Both the position numbers and the translations under genes were made by a program. The notes under the pieces are model-generated. The model was given only the letters and a program-made list of their open reading frames with translations. It searched no databases and was not told the origin of the DNA. From Pseudoflavonifractor sp. An44 (GTDB lineage: Bacteria; Bacillota; Clostridia; Oscillospirales; Oscillospiraceae), in NCBI RefSeq assembly GCF_002161675.1, contig NZ_NFIH01000006.1, positions 1 to 64,000 on the forward strand: a stretch of DNA of 64,000 nt, given 5' to 3'. Of the stretch, positions 25,677 through 35,662 are shown one piece after another. The stretch's first letter is position 1. The number at the start of each line of letters is the position of its first letter.

Positions 25677-25706
25677 CCCGTGTCCATACCAAGGTATGGG
25701 CACGGG
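25677..25706 (+). terminator. Hairpin after rplA
   Basis: A 14-bp stem (cccgtgtccatacc with its complement, one T-G pair) and a 2-nt loop. No strong T run follows. Confidence 0.65.
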
Positions 25707-25750
25707 CCGGGAATTTCCCCAAAATTATATCCAATTCGGGCGATTTTTGC

Positions 25751-25779
25751 TTGACAAATCCCTCCCGGGTTGATATAAT
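25751..25779 (+). promoter_or_regulatory. Consensus promoter of rplJ-rplL
   Basis: TTGACA and TATAAT exactly 17 bp apart, about 160 bp before rplJ. This is the best SigA-type promoter in the window. Confidence 0.9.
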
Positions 25780-25789
25780 ATACTTCGTG

Positions 25790-25940
25790 TTCGGAGACAG
25801 TAGGTGGCGCAAGCCGTAAGCCCTACCGAGAATGCAGCTCATAACGATATGTTTGCGCTGTTTTCGTCTTGACACGAAAGCGGCGTTTTTGCTTATTTGG
25901 CAAAGACCGCTGCACTAAATTTTCCGGAGGTGAATTCCAA
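25790..25940 (+). ncRNA. L10-type ribosomal leader RNA
   Basis: The transcribed leader begins with agacagtaggtg ... ccctaccgaga, the pattern of the L10 leader family, where the L10(L12)4 complex binds to repress translation of rplJ-rplL. Additional pairing is possible further down (cgaaagcggcg). Position between promoter and rplJ fits. Confidence 0.75.
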
Positions 25941-26474
25941 ATGCCTAACGCAAAGGTTCTCAGTGAAAAGCAAGCCATCGTGGCCTCTCTGACCGAGACC
26001 CTGCAGAGCGCTTCTTCCGGTGTGCTGGTGGACTACAAGGGTATCACCGTGGCCGAGGACACTGCTCTGCGTGCTGAACTGAGAGAGAATGGTGTGGAAT
26101 ATTCCGTCGTGAAGAACACCCTGCTGCGCCGCGCTGCCGACAACGTCGGTCTCGGTGAGCTGGATGAAGTGCTCAACGGTACTACTTCCATCGCCATCTC
26201 TAAGGACGACCCCATCGCTCCCATGCGTATTGTCAACAAGTACGCCAAGCAGATGGGCGATCGTTTCAACATCAAGGCCGGCTTCATGGACGGCAAGGTG
26301 ATCCCCCTGGAGGACATCGCCGCTCTGGCCGAGCTGCCCTCTAAGGATGGCCTGGTGGCTCAGCTGCTCGGCATGATGCTGGCTCCCATTACCAGCCTGG
26401 CTATCGTCCTGAAGGCCATCGCCGAGAAGGACGGCGAGCCCGCTGCTGCTGCTGAGGAGACTGCCGCTGAATAA
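25941..26474 (+). CDS. rplJ: 50S ribosomal protein L10
   Basis: The 177-residue protein has the L10 N-terminal rRNA-binding domain (VDYKGITVAEDTALRAELRE, VKNTLLRRA) and a helical tail that carries L7/L12 dimers. The ATG at 25941 follows ccggaggtg. A frame extension to 25869 lies in the leader and is not coding. Confidence 0.97.
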   Translation: MPNAKVLSEKQAIVASLTETLQSASSGVLVDYKGITVAEDTALRAELRENGVEYSVVKNTLLRRAADNVGLGELDEVLNGTTSIAISKDDPIAPMRIVNKYAKQMGDRFNIKAGFMDGKVIPLEDIAALAELPSKDGLVAQLLGMMLAPITSLAIVLKAIAEKDGEPAAAAEETAAE

Positions 26475-26544
26475 TTCAGCATCGGGTCAACCCTGACCCG
26501 CCCACATTCTACTTTATATTATTTATTTAAGGAGGTATTTCATC

Positions 26545-26916
26545 ATGGCTAGCGAGAAGATTACTGCTATGATCGAAGAGGTTAAGTCCCTGACCGTTCT
26601 GGAGCTCAACGAGCTCGTCAAGGCCCTGGAGGAGGAGTTCGGCGTTTCCGCCGCCGCCATGGCCGCTCCCGCCGCTGGCGCTGCTGCTGCTCCCGCTGAG
26701 GAGAAGACCGAGTTCGACGTGGTGCTGACTGAGGTTGGCTCCGAGAAGATCAAGGTCATCAAGGTTGTCCGCGAGATCACCGGCCTGGGCCTGGCTGACG
26801 CCAAGGGTCTGGTTGAGTCCGCTCCCAAGGCTCTGAAGGAGGGCATCTCCAAGGAGGACGCCGAGGCTCTGAAGGCCAAGCTGGAAGAGGTTGGCGCCAA
26901 GGTGGAGCTGAAGTAA
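26545..26916 (+). CDS. rplL: 50S ribosomal protein L7/L12
   Basis: The 123-residue protein has the dimerisation domain, an Ala-rich hinge, and the C-terminal factor-binding domain ([23 protein letters not shown]). SD aaggaggt. A strong terminator follows at once; the usual rpoB-rpoC genes do not. Confidence 0.97.
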   Translation: MASEKITAMIEEVKSLTVLELNELVKALEEEFGVSAAAMAAPAAGAAAAPAEEKTEFDVVLTEVGSEKIKVIKVVREITGLGLADAKGLVESAPKALKEGISKEDAEALKAKLEEVGAKVELK

Positions 26917-26938
26917 GTTACTTCCCCACAGTCTTTTT

Positions 26939-26989
26939 CAGAAGGGCTTGTCGCAGTTCACACTGCGGCAAGTCCTTCTGTGTTTTTTT
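26939..26989 (+). terminator. Terminator after rplL
   Basis: A stem of about 18 bp (cagaagg(g)cttg(t)cgcag and complement) followed by seven T residues. Confidence 0.9.
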
Positions 26990-27047
26990 ACTTCCCTGTC
27001 ACATTCTTCCTGTCTTGTGATTCTGCCAACATTTTGCAGGTCAGACC

Positions 27048-27076
27048 TTGCGACAGTTGTGCAGTTGTGATATGAT
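27048..27076 (+). promoter_or_regulatory. Promoter of the aminotransferase gene
   Basis: TTGCGA and TATGAT with 17-bp spacing, 39 bp before the GTG start. Confidence 0.7.
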
Positions 27077-27114
27077 TTTAGAAAATACCGCTATCATTGT
27101 GAGGAGTGTCTCCC

Positions 27115-28293
27115 GTGAATCAATTCTTCGACCTGCCCATTCCCCCCCGCGTCGGCGTGGAGGTGGAGAAGTGGGACCTGATGGGCCCCAATCCCCAGCC
27201 CGGTGTGGTGCCTCTGTCCGTGGCGGACATGGAATTCCGCTCTCCCCCTGCCATTGTCCAGGCCCTGGAGGAAATGGCCCGCTCTGGGCTGTGGGGCTAT
27301 GCGGGCTGGAGCGACCGCTACTATAACGCCATCCGCTCCTGGGTGTCCCGCCGCTACGGCTGGGAGATCCAGCGGGACTGGATTATCCGCACCACCGGTG
27401 TGGTCCACGGCATCAACGCCGCCGTCCGGGCCTTCACCCAGCCCGGGGACGGCATCGTCATCCAGACTCCCGTCTATCCCCCCTTCTACCGGGCGGTGCG
27501 GGAGAACGGGCGCACCCTTCTGGAAAATCCCCTGAAGCTGGTGGACGGCCACTATGAGATGGACTTTGACGACCTGGAGGACAAGCTGTCCCGGCCCACC
27601 ACCACCGCCATGATTCTCTGCTCCCCCCACAATCCCGTGGGGCGGGTGTGGACCCGAGCCGAGCTGCAGCGGGTGGGCGACCTGTGTCTGGCCCACGGGG
27701 TGTTCCTAATCAGCGACGAAATCCACTGTGACCTATGCCAGCCGGAGCACCCCCACACGGTGTATGCCTCTCTGGGGGAGGAGTACGCCAAGCACTGTGT
27801 CATCGGCATGGCCGCCAGCAAGACCTTCTCCCTGGCCGGACTGGCCTGCGGCAATATGATCGTGCCCGATGGGGACAACAAGGCCAAACTGGAAGCCGAG
27901 GTGGCCCGCTCTGGGGCCTACTCCAACTCCTCCTTTGGCACCTTGGCCCTGGAGGTAGGATATGAGCAGTGTGAGCCCTGGGTGGAGCAGCTGGTGGACT
28001 ATCTCAAGGAGAATGACCGCTACCTCCGGGACTTCATGGCCCAGCATTTCCCCAAGGTCTGGATTGCCCCCCTGGAGGGCACCTATCTGTCCTGGATAGA
28101 CTTCTCCAGCTTCGGGCTGGACGACAAGGCCCTGGCCGACTTCATGGAGCAGGAGGCCCAGCTGTACCTCAGCCACGGCATCAACTACGGCGGGTCCGGA
28201 TTTATGCGCCTGAACTTGGCCTGTTCCCGGGACGTACTGGCCGCCGCCCTGGAGCGACTGCTGGCGGCTGCCCAGCGGCGCGGCCTGGTGTAA
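27115..28293 (+). CDS. MalY/PatB-type PLP enzyme (cystathionine beta-lyase-like aminotransferase)
   Basis: This 392-residue fold-type I PLP enzyme has the family start (FFDLPIPPRVGVEVEKWD), PLSVADMEF, the SPHNPVGRVW-like CSPHNPVGRVW, and the lysine that binds PLP in AASKTFSLAGL. PatB/MalY proteins cleave C-S bonds in cystathionine or cysteine conjugates. The GTG start at 27115 has GAGGAG 8 bp before it; a GTG at 27106 is too close to the SD. It is monocistronic or leads into trkA. Confidence 0.9.
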   Translation: MNQFFDLPIPPRVGVEVEKWDLMGPNPQPGVVPLSVADMEFRSPPAIVQALEEMARSGLWGYAGWSDRYYNAIRSWVSRRYGWEIQRDWIIRTTGVVHGINAAVRAFTQPGDGIVIQTPVYPPFYRAVRENGRTLLENPLKLVDGHYEMDFDDLEDKLSRPTTTAMILCSPHNPVGRVWTRAELQRVGDLCLAHGVFLISDEIHCDLCQPEHPHTVYASLGEEYAKHCVIGMAASKTFSLAGLACGNMIVPDGDNKAKLEAEVARSGAYSNSSFGTLALEVGYEQCEPWVEQLVDYLKENDRYLRDFMAQHFPKVWIAPLEGTYLSWIDFSSFGLDDKALADFMEQEAQLYLSHGINYGGSGFMRLNLACSRDVLAAALERLLAAAQRRGLV

Positions 28294-28337
28294 ACCATCC
28301 CCAACCCATCTAGAAGAGAGAAACGAGAGGATTCATT

Positions 28338-29723
28338 TTGAATATTATCATAGCCGGAGCCGGAAAGGTGGGCGCCACCGTCGCCCACCACCTGGCCGCG
28401 GAGCACCACAACATCACCGTGGTGGACATCTCCGAAGATACCTTGACCCGCATCTCCAACCAGTTGGACGTGATGTGCATCAAGGGCAGTTGTGCCTCCC
28501 GCACCGTGCTGGAGGACGCAGGGGCTGAGGATGCGGACGTTGTCGTCGCCGCCACCAGCTCGGACGAAATCAACCTGCTGTGCGGTCACACCGCCAAGCG
28601 CCTGGGCGTGCCCTACACCGTGGCCCGGGTGCGCAACCGGGACTACCTGGCCGATCTGGACAACCTGCGCCGGGACCTGGGCATCACCAAGCTCATCAAC
28701 CCTGAGTCCGCCGCCGCCATGGACATCTCCCGGATGATTCGCCTGCCCAATGCCGCTGACGTGGACACCTTTGCCAAGGGCAAGGCGGAGATCATCTCCT
28801 TCCACGTCCAGCCCGGGGACCATATGGCCGATCAGCCCCTGTCCCACCTGGCCACCAAAATCAAGAATCTGCCCATCCTCTTCTGTGCCGTGGAGCGCGG
28901 TGCAGAGGTGATGATTCCCAACGGCTCCTTCGTCCCTCAGGTGGGGGACAAGGTCTATGTGGCGGGCACCCCCAGCGGGGTGAGCCAGTTCTTCAAGGTG
29001 CTGGGCCGTCACAGCCACCGGGTCCGCTCCGCTTTCATCATCGGCGGCGGACGGGTCACCTACTACCTGCTCCAGCAGCTGGAGAAGCTGGGCATCCAGT
29101 GCAAGGTGGTGGAGAAAAACGAGGCCCGGTGCAGACAGCTGGCCGAGTGGTTCCCCAACGCCCTCATTCTCCACGGAGACGGCACCGACCCGGAGCTGCT
29201 CACGGAGGAGTGTATGCCCGCCAGTGACGTGTTCATCGCCCTCACCGACCGGGACGAGGACAACCTGATTATCTCCCTCTACGCCCACCAGTGCGGCGTA
29301 CACAAGATCATTGCCAAGTCCAACCGGCAGAACTACTCCCTTATCGCCCGCTCCGCCGGGGTGGAGTCGGTGGTGTCTCCCAAACTCACCACCGCCTACC
29401 AGATTCTCCGCATGGTGCGTGGCATTCAAAACTCCAAGGGCAGCCGTATGACCGCCCTGCACCACATCGCCAACGGACAGGCAGAGGCCATGGAGTTTGT
29501 GGTCTGCTCTTCCACCCGCAACCTGGGCACCCCCCTGAAGGATTTGAAGCTGAAAAACGGTGTCCTCATTGCCGGCATTGTCCGGGGCGACCAGGTCATC
29601 ATCCCCGAGGGCAACAGCTACCTCCAGGTGGATGACATTGTCATCGTCATTGCCAAGGACAGCGGCATTGTAGACCTCAACGACATCTATGCCGACTCCT
29701 TCGGCCTGCGAGGCGCCCTATGA
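28338..29723 (+). CDS. trkA: Trk potassium uptake regulator TrkA
   Basis: This 461-residue cytoplasmic protein has two Rossmann RCK_N domains (IIIAGAGKVGATVAHHL at the N-terminus and FIIGGGRVTYYLLQQL near residue 233), each followed by an RCK_C domain. It binds NAD(H)/nucleotides and gates TrkH. The start codon is TTG at 28338 with SD gagagg. Its stop overlaps the trkH ATG (ATGA). Confidence 0.94.
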   Translation: MNIIIAGAGKVGATVAHHLAAEHHNITVVDISEDTLTRISNQLDVMCIKGSCASRTVLEDAGAEDADVVVAATSSDEINLLCGHTAKRLGVPYTVARVRNRDYLADLDNLRRDLGITKLINPESAAAMDISRMIRLPNAADVDTFAKGKAEIISFHVQPGDHMADQPLSHLATKIKNLPILFCAVERGAEVMIPNGSFVPQVGDKVYVAGTPSGVSQFFKVLGRHSHRVRSAFIIGGGRVTYYLLQQLEKLGIQCKVVEKNEARCRQLAEWFPNALILHGDGTDPELLTEECMPASDVFIALTDRDEDNLIISLYAHQCGVHKIIAKSNRQNYSLIARSAGVESVVSPKLTTAYQILRMVRGIQNSKGSRMTALHHIANGQAEAMEFVVCSSTRNLGTPLKDLKLKNGVLIAGIVRGDQVIIPEGNSYLQVDDIVIVIAKDSGIVDLNDIYADSFGLRGAL

Positions 29724-31159
29724 ATTTTAAAACCGTATTTCGCGTGGCAGGGTTCACCCTGCTGGTGGAGGCGGCGGCCATGCTGCTGCCCATGGGCGTG
29801 GCCCTGTACTACGGGGAGGACCCCTCTCCCTTCCTGAAAACCATCGGTATCATGGTGGTGCTGGGGATGTTGTCCGTGTTCGCCCTGCGGGGGCAGCGGA
29901 AGTTCTTTGCCCGGGAGGGATTCTTCTCTGTGGGTCTCATCTGGGTGCTGTCCGGCGTGTTCGGCGCCCTGCCCTTCTGGTTCTCCGGCCAGTTTGGCTC
30001 CTATGTGGACTGCTTCTTTGAGACCATCTCGGGCTTTACCACCACCGGCTCCTCCATTCTCACTGCGGTGGAGGGCCTGCCCCTGGGCCTGGTGTTCTGG
30101 CGCTCCTTCACCCACTGGCTGGGCGGCATGGGCGTGCTCATTCTCACCACCGCCCTGCTCCCCTTCCTGGGCATCAACTCCACCCACCTCATCCGGGCGG
30201 AGAGCCCCGGCCCAGTGAAGAGCAAGCTGGTGCCCCGGGCCTCCCAGTCCTCCAAAATTCTCTACGCCATCTACCTGGCGCTGACTGTCATCCAGGTGTT
30301 CTGCCTGCGGATCGCGGGAATGCCCTGGTATGACTCCTTCATCCACGCCTTTGGCACCGCCGGTACCGGTGGCTTCTCCAACCGCAATCTGTCGGTGGGC
30401 GCCTACGGCAACCCCACCTTTGAGATCATCATCACCATTTTCATGATCCTGTTCTCTCTGAACTTTGCTTTGTACTTCCTGGTCCTCACGGGCAAGATCA
30501 AACAGGCACTGAAAAGCGATGAGCTGCGGTTCTTCCTGGCGGTCACTGCCATTGCCACCGCCATCATTTCCATAAACATAGCGGCCAGCATGCCCACATA
30601 TGCTGATGCTGTACGCACCGCCGCCTTCCAGGTGGCCTCGGTGACCTCCACCACCGGCTTTGCCACGGCGGACTTCAACCGATGGCCGGAACTGTCCCGG
30701 ATGCTGCTGGTGATTTTGATGTTCATTGGCGCCTGCGCCGGGTCCACCGGCGGTGGTATGAAATGCTCCCGCATTCTGGTCATTCTGCGCACCATCAAGG
30801 CCCAGGTACGCTCCATCATCCACCCCCGGGCGGTGTCCGTGGTGAAACTGGACGGAGCGCCTCTGTCCGACTCCACCGTGCGCACCATCTACACCTACTT
30901 CGCCACCTATATTTTCATCACCTTTCTCTCCGCTCTGGTGGTGGGATTGGACAACTTCTCCTTCGGCACCACCCTCACCGCCGTCATCACCTGCATCAGC
31001 AACGTGGGACCTGGTTTGGAGGCCGTGGGACCCATGGGCAACTTTGCCGCCTTCTCCCCCCTGAGCAAAATTATTCTCAGCTTTGATATGATTATCGGGC
31101 GTCTGGAGATCTTCCCCATTCTGGTGCTCTTCAGCCGCAGCGCCTGGAAGCGCTCGTAA
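29720..31159 (+). CDS. trkH: Trk potassium channel subunit TrkH
   Basis: This 479-residue membrane protein contains four repeats of two helices and a pore loop: TTTGSS, GTGGFSN, TSTTGFAT and NVGPGLEAVGP mark the selectivity filters. It imports K+ together with TrkA, encoded immediately upstream with a 4-bp overlap. The K+-dependent pyrophosphatase gene follows 125 bp on. Confidence 0.95.
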   Translation: MNFKTVFRVAGFTLLVEAAAMLLPMGVALYYGEDPSPFLKTIGIMVVLGMLSVFALRGQRKFFAREGFFSVGLIWVLSGVFGALPFWFSGQFGSYVDCFFETISGFTTTGSSILTAVEGLPLGLVFWRSFTHWLGGMGVLILTTALLPFLGINSTHLIRAESPGPVKSKLVPRASQSSKILYAIYLALTVIQVFCLRIAGMPWYDSFIHAFGTAGTGGFSNRNLSVGAYGNPTFEIIITIFMILFSLNFALYFLVLTGKIKQALKSDELRFFLAVTAIATAIISINIAASMPTYADAVRTAAFQVASVTSTTGFATADFNRWPELSRMLLVILMFIGACAGSTGGGMKCSRILVILRTIKAQVRSIIHPRAVSVVKLDGAPLSDSTVRTIYTYFATYIFITFLSALVVGLDNFSFGTTLTAVITCISNVGPGLEAVGPMGNFAAFSPLSKIILSFDMIIGRLEIFPILVLFSRSAWKRS

Positions 31160-31284
31160 GTTCCCTTTCACAATCGAATACAAGTCCCCTCAGCTCTTTG
31201 CTCTTGAAGTCCCTGCCACCCCTGGGAGGGGTGTTATGAGTGTTCACCCATTGGCAAAATTCAGAAAAAGGAGTTGTAGTTCTC

Positions 31285-33411
<2,127 letters not shown>

Positions 33412-33412
33412 C

Positions 33413-33596
33413 GCTTCTCAAAAATGCCAGCATTTTTGAGAGGATTGCAGCCCGCTGCATGCATCCTTGGGTCAAAGGGCAACCCAAGGCCACACTAGCG
33501 GGCTGAGAAGTGTTTTTCCCGATGCGCATGTCCCCGGGAAAAACGGATTTCAATTTATTTTCCCGCCCTTGGCGGGAAAACTCTGCCGAGGGCTTT
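33413..33596 (+). repeat. About 185-bp structured repeat, copy A
   Basis: Directly after hppA is a run of hairpins: ctcaaaaatgc/gcatttttgag; a branched cagcccgct ... agcgggctg enclosing ccttgggt/acccaagg; tttttcccg/cgggaaaaa; and ttttcccgcc/ggcgggaaaa. A copy about 88 percent identical lies inverted at 41839-42025. In the third hairpin a C-G pair here is T-A there, so the fold is kept. No coding potential; the rest of 33597-33764 holds only a terminator and the start region of the sigma gene. Confidence 0.85.
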
Positions 33597-33644
33597 CCTT
33601 CCGGGAAATTTTCACATATCTTTAGGCTCTTATCATTGTCTCAG

Positions 33645-33677
33645 CCTCCCTGAACTTCGGTTCGGGGAGGTCTTTTT
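33645..33677 (+). terminator. Terminator upstream of the ECF sigma gene
   Basis: An 11-bp stem (cctccctgaac / gttcggggagg) with a ttcg loop and five T residues. It probably ends the hppA transcript after the repeat. Confidence 0.85.
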
Positions 33678-33764
33678 CTCCCTTGGCATTCGTGGTACAA
33701 TTTTTTTAAATTCTTTGCAACGTTTTCCAAGCTTCCCAGTCTTATGGGTGAAGGGGGTGATGGT

Positions 33765-34256
33765 GTGGCAGATTTTGAGCGGATATACACCGACCATTTT
33801 CCCAGCGTGTATAAATACATCTTTTCCCTGTGTCGGAACCCGGCGATTGCCGAAGAAGTGACCCAAGAGGCCTTCTACAAGGCCATGATGCACATGGACC
33901 AATTTGACGGCACCTGTCAGCTGTATGTCTGGCTGTGTCAAATCGCGAAAAACACCTATTTCACCTACCACCAAAAGCAAAAACGCCATGTGCCGGAGAC
34001 GGAATCCAACTTATCCCACCAGCCTGCCCCAGATTTTGAACGGGATTTGATGGATCAGGAGACTGCCCGCAAGCTCCATGTACTGCTGCACCAGCTCCCG
34101 GAGCCCTACAAGGAGGTCTTTTCCCTGCGGGTCTTTGGCGAGCTGCCCTTTGCCCAAATCGGGGAACTGTTTGGCAAGACGGACAGCTGGGCCAGAGTCA
34201 TCTTCTACCGGGCCAAAACCAAGCTGAGGAGGGATTTCGATGAAAACACCGTGTAA
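33765..34256 (+). CDS. ECF-type RNA polymerase sigma factor
   Basis: This 163-residue sigma factor has region 2 (DHFPSVYKYIFSLCRNPAIAEE, VTQEAFYKAM) and region 4 (ETARKLHVLLHQLPEPYKEV, FAQIGELFGKTDSWARVIFYRAKTKLRRD). The start is placed at GTG 33765, 7 bp after aaggggg; ATG 33744 in the same frame is possible. It overlaps the anti-sigma gene by 17 bp. A SigW/SigM-like role in envelope stress is plausible only by class. Confidence 0.9.
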   Translation: MADFERIYTDHFPSVYKYIFSLCRNPAIAEEVTQEAFYKAMMHMDQFDGTCQLYVWLCQIAKNTYFTYHQKQKRHVPETESNLSHQPAPDFERDLMDQETARKLHVLLHQLPEPYKEVFSLRVFGELPFAQIGELFGKTDSWARVIFYRAKTKLRRDFDENTV

Positions 34257-35532
34257 CGTCATCCGGGACCTGCTCCCCCTGTACCAGGACAGCGTGTGCA
34301 GCCCAGAGAGCCGTCAGCTGGTGGCCGAGCACCTGGAGGAATGTGAGACCTGCCGGGCAGAGTGGGAGCGTATGAGTGCCCCCATTCCCACCGCTCACCC
34401 TCAAGTGGAGGAGCGCACCGTGGCCCAGGCGGCCTCCTCTGCCTGGAAGCGGGGGCGGCGGCGGGCCTTTTCCAAGGGCTTTGTCATTGCCGCTGTGCTG
34501 GTGGCGGTGATCAGCAGCCTCATCGGCCTGTGGTTTTTGTTCCACACCCCTCCCCGAGAGTTGACCGGAAGAATCGTGGAGACCCATGTAAACAACACCA
34601 CCGGAGAGGTGTCCTATGTGGTGTATACTTCCCGAGGAGAGCAGTTTGGGCTGATCATGGAGGAGTACACCAAAGTTATATCCTTCTTTGATGCCTATAC
34701 CGACCAGGACTTCCTGGATGGAGCCATCTACGACGGTCTGCGCATTTACGCCGAACTGGGCAACTCCAAAGAGTCCATCAGCAACCGGGATGGGAAGAAA
34801 CTCCCCACTTATTCCGCCCAACTGGTGGAAATCAACGCCTATCAAAAGCCTGACCCCATTCTCTTGCAGGATGGCACCCAGGTGGAGGTGTGGCAGAAAA
34901 ACGGAGGCGTGTTGTACGCTCTTCCCAAAGGCCCAGAGCTGCTGGACGTGCATACCCCCTATCCTCCCGACATCGCTTTGGACGGTGTCCAGGGTCTGGA
35001 GGAACTATCCCAGGAGGCTCAGGACAATATTGTAGCGTACTACGAAACACAGGGTCTTCTGTATGACGAACTGGAAGAGCTGGAAGCCGTCTACCAGTCC
35101 TATCTCGAGGCAGGCTCCCCTGCATCCTTCTCCACCTGTCTCATTCTCCAAGATACCTGCCTCTCTGCATCCAGTCCCAGGGTAATCTATTTCACCACAT
35201 CCCTCCAAGCACCTTCCAAGTATCTGGAGGTGGGCACGGCGTTCTACCGAGACACTGGAGAACGGGTGGACATGGAAGACCTGTTCACCTGCACCTCGGA
35301 GGAGTTGGAGCAGGCCCTTTTGGATGAGGCCGAAATCACCGACCCCACCCTGCGTCAGGAGATGGAGGAGGCCTTTGACCTGGATCGACTGATCCTATAC
35401 CCCGACCTTCTGAAAGTAGGGTTTGAAGCAGGCTCCCTTCCCAGCCAGGACGCCACCTATTTCCTCTCCTTCGATTATGACGACACCATTCTGGAGCGCA
35501 TGCACGCCTGGGCCGTCCCCTATGCCCAATAA
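34240..35532 (+). CDS. Membrane anti-sigma factor with extracellular DUF3298-like domain
   Basis: This 430-residue protein has an N-terminal zinc-binding anti-sigma motif (HLEECETC, His31, Cys35, Cys38), one membrane helix (about residues 80-101) and a large outer domain whose C-terminal part (YLEVGTAFYRDTGERVDMEDLF) resembles DUF3298. It would hold the sigma factor encoded just upstream at the membrane and release it on an external signal. Genes overlap by 17 bp, indicating coupled synthesis. Confidence 0.85.
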   Translation: MKTPCNVIRDLLPLYQDSVCSPESRQLVAEHLEECETCRAEWERMSAPIPTAHPQVEERTVAQAASSAWKRGRRRAFSKGFVIAAVLVAVISSLIGLWFLFHTPPRELTGRIVETHVNNTTGEVSYVVYTSRGEQFGLIMEEYTKVISFFDAYTDQDFLDGAIYDGLRIYAELGNSKESISNRDGKKLPTYSAQLVEINAYQKPDPILLQDGTQVEVWQKNGGVLYALPKGPELLDVHTPYPPDIALDGVQGLEELSQEAQDNIVAYYETQGLLYDELEELEAVYQSYLEAGSPASFSTCLILQDTCLSASSPRVIYFTTSLQAPSKYLEVGTAFYRDTGERVDMEDLFTCTSEELEQALLDEAEITDPTLRQEMEEAFDLDRLILYPDLLKVGFEAGSLPSQDATYFLSFDYDDTILERMHAWAVPYAQ

Positions 35533-35540
35533 CCTCCCCA

Positions 35541-35572
35541 AAATCCCCGAACTTCGGTTCGGGGATTTTTTT
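35541..35572 (+). terminator. Terminator after the sigma/anti-sigma operon
   Basis: A 12-bp stem (aaatccccgaac / gttcggggattt) with a ttcg loop and a T run. Confidence 0.9.
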
Positions 35573-35662
35573 GCAATTTCCACCCCTCAGCCCTTGCAAA
35601 GCGTGGGATTGTTTGCTACACTAAAGCAAATGCGTCATATTACTCCCAAGGAGGTAACCCAT

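Noticed and set aside
29687-31183. A 498-codon antisense frame over trkH
   Set aside because: Shadow of the trkH codons with no motif or SD.
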